Assembly (NCBI GenBank): GCA_003988855.1
Contig: QYAI01000092.1
Location: 62,001-126,000 of the forward strand
DNA length: 64,000 nt
Reading direction: 5' to 3'
Source: Arachnopeziza araneosa
Taxonomy: Eukaryota; Ascomycota; Leotiomycetes; Helotiales; Arachnopezizaceae
The notes under the pieces were generated by a model. The model had not been told where the DNA came from. It worked only from the letters and a program-made list of their open reading frames with translations, and ran no database searches. Both the position numbers and the translations under genes were made by a program. Of this stretch, positions 57,598-64,000 are shown one piece after another. The stretch's first letter is position 1. The number at the start of each line of letters is the position of its first letter.

Positions 57598-58032
57598 TTA
57601 GAAAATCTTAATCACAACTTTACCCACATGCTTCTGGGCCGCCTGTGAGGTTTATTAGCATTCTGTATTCTCAGCATACAAATGGCTGAAAGCAAGGACT
57701 CTGGAAGCGCGTTGATCTTACCAAATCATTGTCGATAACCTCACCAGCGCCATCGCTACCACCGACAACGGGAAGATTAAGATGGAATGGATAAGCACCC
57801 TTAATATGCGTAATTAGTACAGAATCTTTTTTTAGGCTGTCAATATGAGCTTGTTTGGGCTACTCACCGATAGGATTACAATGTCGCGATAGTTTATTGC
57901 GGCAGCGTGCAACTGAACCAACACTCGAAAATCGTCAACTTTTGGGATGGGGCCTTCAGTAAAGTGAAACTCGTCAATTCCCTTTTCCTGGCCCCTGATA
58001 ACCCACTTTTTCTGAGTAGAAGGAAGAGCCAT
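57598..58032 (-). pseudogene. Zinc-type/quinone (MDR) oxidoreductase with its middle deleted, 95-aa remnant
   Basis: Exons 58032-57868, 57799-57722 and 57642-57598 splice in phase (introns 68 and 79 nt). Exons 1-2 give the N-terminal GroES-like part of a YogA-type MDR enzyme: KKWVIRGQEKGIDEFHF, VLVQLHAAAINYRDIVI, then GAYPFHLNLPVV and GSDGAGEVI. Exon 3 gives AAQKHVGKVVIKIF and a stop, which is the typical C-terminal end of the same family. About 250 residues, including the whole Rossmann fold, are absent, yet both flanking splice sites are usable. The result would be a short protein unable to bind cofactor. Confidence 0.75.
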
Positions 58033-58893
58033 AGTGATACGCTAATTATTTTGAGGTAGCTGGTTTTAAAATTAGAGGATGTATGACTATGTCTTTTCAC
58101 GCTTGCTGCTCAACTAAACGCTTCGCTTCATACTTATATTATTTCTGTCGATTTTTGAGTGATCAGATCACACGATATAATCTCGAGCTTAGAATTAGTA
58201 AGTTCCACACGTGCAGTTACAAATCAACAACTCTTGTGTGTGATATCGAACAAATTGAGAGTCCTCGCGTTTTTCGTCTAGATTGCGGACCAGGATTCGC
58301 CCTCGCCGAAACCCCGGAGACCTTAACGGAACACCTCTTACCATGTGTACACCGTGTAGAAAAGAAGCGAGAATATGAATAAACGAGAGGACTTAGTGTT
58401 CGAACACATGCCCTAGTACCATTTACTACACTGTGTCACTCTGCACTAACCTTATTTGGCAGGTTAGACGTGCGGGTAGGCAAGCTTCTCTATAGCACAA
58501 TTACTTCACGCAAGTTAGTCCCAACATCACATGGCATATGTGTGGGGGGGATTTTTCCAATTAGTAATCAGTAGTTCTTCCTGCCAAAGTATTGTTCTGA
58601 TATCGGATAACTGTCACTAAGAAAGGAAAATAGGGTGAGTGCTGTAGGAGAAAATGGTGCTGGCACCAGGTATGCTGTGGCGTAGAGAAATGTGGCTTGT
58701 GATCTCTTACTAACAAACATGCATTTCACGAGATTGAGTCGGCTTAAGCCGGAAGGACAAATTTTTGCTTTGGATCTCCCGACATATTTATTCTGAACCA
58801 CTGTATATGGTCTAAATCTAGCTCCTGATACACTTATATTTAACCCCACTTTTTACCGCTTAGCGTATTGGACGAGGAACGCACTGGAGAGTC

Positions 58894-60580
58894 ATGAATG
58901 CCTGCACCTTCTGCAAGAATGGAAAACGAAAATGTGATAGAGCTAGACCATCTTGCTCAAACTGTCTTCGGTGAGTGCTCAAGGGAGTTAGGAGACTTCG
59001 AACTTACCGTGGTAAATTGCCATTAAGCTTGCGCAAGACCTGTTTGTACACCGAAGATGCCATCCAAACAGTGGTTGCGCCCATCCCTAGAAGTGGGGGA
59101 CCTCCCTTTGAGATCAACGGCGTCCAGCTTACCCAATTACTGGCTCGTATTCATCCTTTCAGCCAAGAAACGCTCCGGCAGTCCACAATAGATATTTCAC
59201 TACAAATTCTTGGCTCAACTGACAACATGTTGGCAATCTCAAGTGAATTCTTTACTGGGACGCATCAGCGGCTACCAGTGCTATCAAAATATAGATTCCT
59301 GGAGAAACTTCAACTTCTAGCTACTCAAACAACAGCTGACTTCACAGCGCTGTGTCTGTGCATTCTGCTCATTCAGCAGATACCGGAAAGGAAAATGAGC
59401 AGAGTACAGTCGCCATTATATTTGACTATCAAGAGCTTGATTAGCTTGCTTGAGACGACCAACGAGATTTCTTTTGACCTTTTACACTGCAGAATTCTTA
59501 TTACATTTTATGAGATGGGCCATGGGCTTCATCAGGTGGCATATGTATCAATTGCAGCGTGTTTCAAAATGGCGCGTTCGCTTGGCCTTCATAGAAAGAC
59601 GTGGCGTAATGTGGAGGCTCGACTTGACAAACTAGCCTCAGAAGAGGAAAAAAGAATGTGGTGGGCTATTTTAAACATGGAAAGATTCATTGGGCTCTGC
59701 AGCGGAGATGCCCTTTTTATGGCGGCCGATCCTCACATATCGGACCCCATTCCTATCCAAGACTTAGAATGGTCGGAATGTCTTGTTCCGGCAGATCTCG
59801 AAGGCGCTATTGCCGCAGCGCCCATCCTCAATACACCGGCAAACATCACCGTGGGACAAATGGCACGAGAGTGTCAAGTAGCACATCTCGCCGGACGAGT
59901 TGTACGGAATTTATTCGACCCAACGCCAGACCCGATTTTCAATGCTGAAGAAGCCATTCAGCTTGAGCGCACACTGAAATCTTACATCCCATTACTGGCC
60001 AATGAGGAACTGAAGATTGGGAAGTACTGCGCTGGGTTTGGAATCTGTAATAGGTCGGTCGTTTCTGCTCATCCTTCAAAGTCAAAACATTCTCCTAGAT
60101 TCTGACAAATATAGTGCGCTTTTCACACTTTACGAATTCAGATTAAACAACAGCCCCGACAATAGTATTGAGAGGCACCAAACTTTACTAGCTATGGAAG
60201 AGACATCGATAAATGCATTTGAGTTTGCATATGCAGCGTATGGCAACGTAGAGGATTATCCTGATGCGATACGTTCGCCTTACCTTCCATACTCCCTCTT
60301 TCAATCTGCAGTCGTACAACACCGGCTTTGGAAGCAGAATGGTGATCCGGCTTGCAATCGCCGTTTTAATGAGCTTCGGATCATGATTAGGGACTTTGGT
60401 AACCGATGGATGGTGGCAGGTCAGTTGATGTTCATGAAATATGGCGTGTAGGAGTCATATGTTAATTAATATCTTATAGGAGAATATTTCGAAATTTTGG
60501 AGAGTCTCAACGAAAACTGGCAAACAATTACTCTTGCATCTCAAGGTTTGTTTGTCAGCACAGGAAAGTCGACATGTTAA
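58894..60580 (+). CDS. Zn2Cys6 transcription factor with fungal-specific TF domain, 502 aa
   Basis: Exons 58894-58970, 59028-60053, 60115-60419 and 60480-60580, all in phase (introns 57, 61 and 60 nt). The zinc cluster begins at the third residue, CTFCKNGKRKCDRARP then CSNC, and is completed after the first intron by LRLRKTC (C-x2-C-x6-C-x6-C-x2-C-x6-C). The middle homology region shows YVSIAACFKMARSLGLHRKT, EEEKRMWWAILNMERFIGL and ISDPIP, the usual signature of the fungal-specific TF domain. The C-terminal exon ends with EYFEILESLNENWQTI. Its place beside the SDR, MDR and acyltransferase genes suggests, but does not show, that it controls them. Confidence 0.88.
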
Positions 60581-60662
60581 AATTGGCTTGCATTATTTTG
60601 GATGAACCAAGGATTTGAATTGTCTATCTTGATGTTATCAAACCGGAATCTGTTCCAAAACA

Positions 60663-62833
60663 TCAGACTATGCGAAACTTCTGCAGCTCTGTTCCTTCTT
60701 CCCAAAGTTCACCTTCCATCATCCCTTCAATGTAAACGGGGCCAACCACACGCCAAGATAGCTGGTCGATCATCTGCTCATTACCTGTGGGCCTGAGTAA
60801 AATTGGTCGACTGACACCTGCTATCAGGACAATAACATCTTTCTCCTCTACGGTCATGTGGCCAGTCCCGATATATCCTCTCATAGTAGTGAAGAAAATT
60901 TTATCTCGAGTCAACATCCAGATAGCGTGGTGAAGTTTAGCTGTTGCTGGATGCGTCTTGAGAGTGCATAAGGTCTGCCATTCTTCTATGTCTGTTAAGT
61001 GTTGTAGTTCCGGGTTTTGGAAGAAATTTCTCTTGATGAGAGGATTCTCTTTCGCAACTGAAAAGTCCATGACACGATTCTCTTCAGAGAGCACCCGGTG
61101 AATCCAACCAATCCAGGTAAAGAGAGCTGCTTTGCCCCCATCTGATGATCCCATATCTGCCATGTCTAATCCAAACCCAGCTAGAAGAACTTTACCAAAT
61201 GCAAGTAAGAAGTTCTCATTGTTGTCATATATGTTCAAAACGCCATGCTCGAAAAGTACTCGGGTCCAGTCTCGAAAAGCGCGTATCGTGCGCTCAAATC
61301 CATCTGTGAGATTCAAGAGCGGTCCATCTTCAATTTCCGACCCGATATTATCAGGTTGCCAGGTTGTGAGGTTAGAGTTCTTGTGCACAAAATCAACAAT
61401 CTTTCCAGATACGACCAGACTTTTGTCACAATCAGTGAGGTAAAAATCGCCTGTGGAATTCTTGGTCGCTTGGGGTAGTCCTAGGAGATCACCAACTCTC
61501 CACAATCCGTTGAAATTTGGTACCCAAGATGGGACAACTGAATTCTCTTCTGGGTTAGTGATGAGCTCAATCAACCTTAAATCGCCAGTCTCATGAAAAA
61601 TTGCCACAGTGAACTCCCAGTATATCTCTTCTATAGTTTTCAAGTAACTTGGTTGCGGTAGGTGCATTCCTTTCTCCACAAGCATACCAAAGACACCATA
61701 AACACGATCTTTTGGGTTGCTGACATTGCAGGTTTGATTTCGATGCATCATTGAAGGCAAACTGTTATATGCTTTAGAAGATGGGTAAAGACGTGGTAGA
61801 TGGTGAGCTATCATGCGGTGTGACCAGATGAGATGATTGCAAGTATAATCATCAGTAAGACTGTCAAAAGCTCCGAGCGTTTGAAGCCCATGAACCAGCA
61901 AGTCGAACGGAGCCTCATAAATGCCACAACGAACCACATTAGTGCTCAGTGCGAACATTCGGGCCTCTGGTGCTAATGCCGCTTCTTGAATAGTCCAAAC
62001 TCTCTGCCACCAGCTGCGCCGGGCCAAGTCTCGGGCAAGAGCTGTATGTTGGTTTTCTTTGCTTACAATTAGAAAGTTGTACGTTATTAGTTTGTTGAAT
62101 ACTTACTCGCCATGTGGGTGTATACGTGTCGATATAGCCAGCGCCGCATGGATTTAGGAAATGATGAGCAGCACCAAAAAAGCCATAAATAATTAAAAAT
62201 CAATCCCCTTACTGGCGCAGGATCAGGAAGCCAGATGACCACTCTTTGAGAACGTTTGTAGATACCGGACATGAGTGGTACTTGTGCGGCTTTTTCTTCC
62301 AAAGATTTCTGGTTGATGCAAATCGCGTCAATCCAAAGAACACACCCCAGGATGTCTGGACGGAGATCGTAGAGAATGGTCTCACAATTCTTAGTAACCG
62401 GCAAGCGTTTCCCCTCGCATAAAATGTATCGATCTGGTGTCTGACCATCCCATGTATAAGAGACTGCCTGATACATGGCAAGATAAGAATCGAGAGGTAC
62501 GGATAGAAGTTCGCATTCGATGCCTTGCTCCCTTCCTTTCTTAGAACCGTGCACCCGAAGAAGCCTGATATATCTCTCATTTAACAATGGCGCATACTCG
62601 TAATCTTCGTGATCTTCATATTGGTTTGGTGAGGCACTTGGAGCATCTTCCGCAAGATGGCTAGGTTGAATCTCCTCTGGTTTTTCATTTGTGAGATTCG
62701 GAGCTTTGAGGATGAAGGTGAGGTGGTACGCTGCCCTCCATGTGATCATCACGACGGCATAGGGAATGATAAGTCCGTATGACATCAGGCGGCCTACATA
62801 GCCCAAGCTTCTCAGTATGTAAAAGAAAACCAT
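60663..62833 (-). CDS. HET-domain protein, 701 aa
   Basis: Exons 62833-62107 and 62041-60663 join in phase across a 65-nt intron. A membrane helix is near the N-terminus (YGLIIPYAVVMITWRAAYHL). The HET domain follows: YQAVSYTWDGQTPDRYILC, LPVTKNCETILYDLR, LWIDAICINQKSLEEKAAQV, SGIYKRSQRVVIWLPDPAP and, across the intron, SWWQRVWTIQEAALAPEARM. The C-terminal part is CNVSNPKDRVYGVFGMLVE, VPSWVPNFNG and a long tail ending at 60663. Such proteins trigger or modulate incompatibility-type cell death on non-self fusion. This copy appears intact, unlike the relic at 49.4 kb. It converges on the regulator gene, with only about 80 bp between them. Confidence 0.9.
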
Positions 62834-63593
62834 AGTGTTAGGGATTCGAATATAGCCACGCCATTTATATTATAGAAATGAGTGGTCAGGAATACATCGA
62901 AGTGATGTAGATCTCGAAAGATCCTCAGCCTAAAGAACTTCAACGTAAAGAGTGCATGCAATAGAGCGCACCATCAGTCAGCGGAAGGGTTGTGAATAGG
63001 GGGAGATGGGTCATTCCTTCCAAAACTTATGCCTCAGGTATCAAGTTGTTTAACCTTACTCGTAATGTCACATGACCCAAACTTCGGACCGCCGCTGAAG
63101 ATTCAATAACGTGACTTTGAACTTACAGCAAGACCTACTTTGTAGTGAAAAAGTGAAATGTCATTTCTACAATATACTTGTAATAACAATACCCCGATAG
63201 TCCTTAATCGGCATCATGACCAACCAAGGGCGTTTGATATCTGGTAATCTGTTCCTCAAGAACTCTAACCCAACCATCAAAATAACGTTCTGGGATAATC
63301 TCGTACGTATCAAGATAGCTACGCTGTTATGAGCTATCTTTAGGGTCTAGGTCTGAGACTTTCCTGACTGTACTTATCTCTTCGTCACCAGGACTGCCCA
63401 GGTGGGGGATGTTAAGCCAATGCAGGCTATAGACTACCCGAAGTCTCAGGCACTAGAAAAGATCTTTGCACAGAACCGTAACATAACAAAAACTCCGTTT
63501 CATTACTTAAGTAGATACTGCTCAAGCATTAACTCCTCCTGGAATTCAAAATCAAACCAACATTTCAGACCACTTCAAAATTCCTGTCCCTCC
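62834..63593. other. Intergenic
   Basis: Upstream region of the HET gene; no gene seen. Confidence 0.5.
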
Positions 63594-64000
63594 TCACTTC
63601 GCAGCCACCAAGCTCCTAGTACTATAACTCCTCGTCAACCTCCCGCCGTGAAAATGGGCCGCCGCATGCCCCAAACTTCTTCTTAACCAATTGGCATGTT
63701 TCCTAATCTCACCATCCTCCATCCACTCAAAGCTCTCTGGCTTAACCCAAACACCCAACTTATCCGCTCCCTTAGGCTCCCACTTTTCAATTCCCTGAAT
63801 ATGAGCCTTCTTCCAATTTTCCTCGCTCCCAAACACATGCGATAACTGCTGGTACAAGTCCACATAGACCTGAGGATCCTTATCCCAGCCTCCAACTCGT
63901 TGGTAGGCACGACGAAGAAGCTCTAGATGCTCCACTGCAATGGAAGCAGCTTCTGGACCGTCCAGTTCCTCGCCCTTTTCTGAGACCGTGTCGCGGAGAA
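63594..64000 (-). CDS. Unknown protein, 5' end off the window
   Basis: Open frame on the reverse strand entering at base 64000 and ending at a TAG (63594-63596). It encodes LRDTVSEKGEELDGPEAAS, HLELLRRAYQRVGGWDKDPQ, YVDLYQQLSHVFGSEENWKK and WVKPESFEWMEDGEIRKHAN, then a basic Ser/Arg-rich tail (SYSTRSLVAAK). It is hydrophilic and largely helical. No family recognised from this fragment. Confidence 0.65.
   Translation of the reverse strand, partial: LRDTVSEKGEELDGPEAASIAVEHLELLRRAYQRVGGWDKDPQVYVDLYQQLSHVFGSEENWKKAHIQGIEKWEPKGADKLGVWVKPESFEWMEDGEIRKHANWLRRSLGHAAAHFHGGRLTRSYSTRSLVAAK

Noticed and set aside
1..64000. tRNA or rRNA genes, CRISPR arrays
   Set aside because: Reading for T-loop sequences and rRNA-like blocks gave no credible candidate; a CRISPR array is not expected in a fungal genome and none of the repeats has regular spacers.

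Overview
The window is nuclear DNA of a filamentous ascomycete, most likely a leotiomycete (Helotiales-type). The evidence is small introns of about 45-75 nt with CTAAC/CTGAC branch points, two GC-AG introns, several Zn2Cys6 regulators, heterokaryon-incompatibility (HET) genes, an Egh16-like secreted protein, a fungal HNH-nuclease family gene, and a marked contrast between gene-rich stretches and decayed, AT-rich stretches. The species is inferred from gene style, not proven. Exon structures were worked out by hand from splice sites and reading phase; no similarity search was run.

Layout. 0-2.9 kb (-): a Zn2Cys6 regulator running off the left edge, interrupted by an in-frame TAA. 4.65-6.3 kb (+): a second Zn2Cys6 regulator. 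6.8-9.8 kb (-): a large conserved fungal protein that is now in pieces (an intact 521-aa front half, a frame-disrupted membrane segment, then further exons). 11.1-13.7 kb (+): an eight-exon amino-acid permease. 14.2-20.1 kb: a block bounded by two inverted copies of a roughly 200-bp short element with terminal inverted repeats. It holds a conserved hypothetical gene, an F-box protein with a 4 x 28 bp tandem repeat in its leader, a CAAGACA-rich repeat tract and a small Cys-rich ORF. 20.9-22.8 kb: an MJ1316/DUF504-domain protein convergent with a five-helix membrane protein. 23.3-25.3 kb: an HNH-family pseudogene with two TAG stops, small tandem repeats and a truncated membrane-protein fragment. 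26.2-27.1 kb: Egh16-like secreted protein. 28.9-30.7 kb: a REX3-type RNA exonuclease. 33.4-34.2 kb: a Ser/Pro-rich membrane protein. 35.7-39.8 kb: a 1181-aa LRR protein overlapped by a possible 63-aa antisense gene. 40.6-41.7 kb: ribosomal protein uL18 (RPL5). 42.2-43.5 kb: a HAD hydrolase. 43.8-46.0 kb: a 649-aa polytopic membrane protein. 46.0-51.0 kb: gene-poor, with one HET-domain relic. 51.0-60.6 kb: an accessory neighbourhood of a TAP-type alpha/beta hydrolase, a wax-synthase-type MBOAT acyltransferase, an SDR, an internally deleted MDR oxidoreductase and a Zn2Cys6 regulator. 60.7-62.8 kb: an intact HET-domain protein. 63.6 kb to the right edge: a partial unknown gene.

Housekeeping genes (RPL5, REX3, HAD, LRR, permease) sit in the middle. 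The ends are accessory and show decay: nonsense codons, one internal deletion, truncated HET and HNH genes. The 51-60.6 kb group looks like tailoring enzymes plus a regulator of a small metabolic locus, but no polyketide synthase, NRPS or terpene synthase is present in the window.
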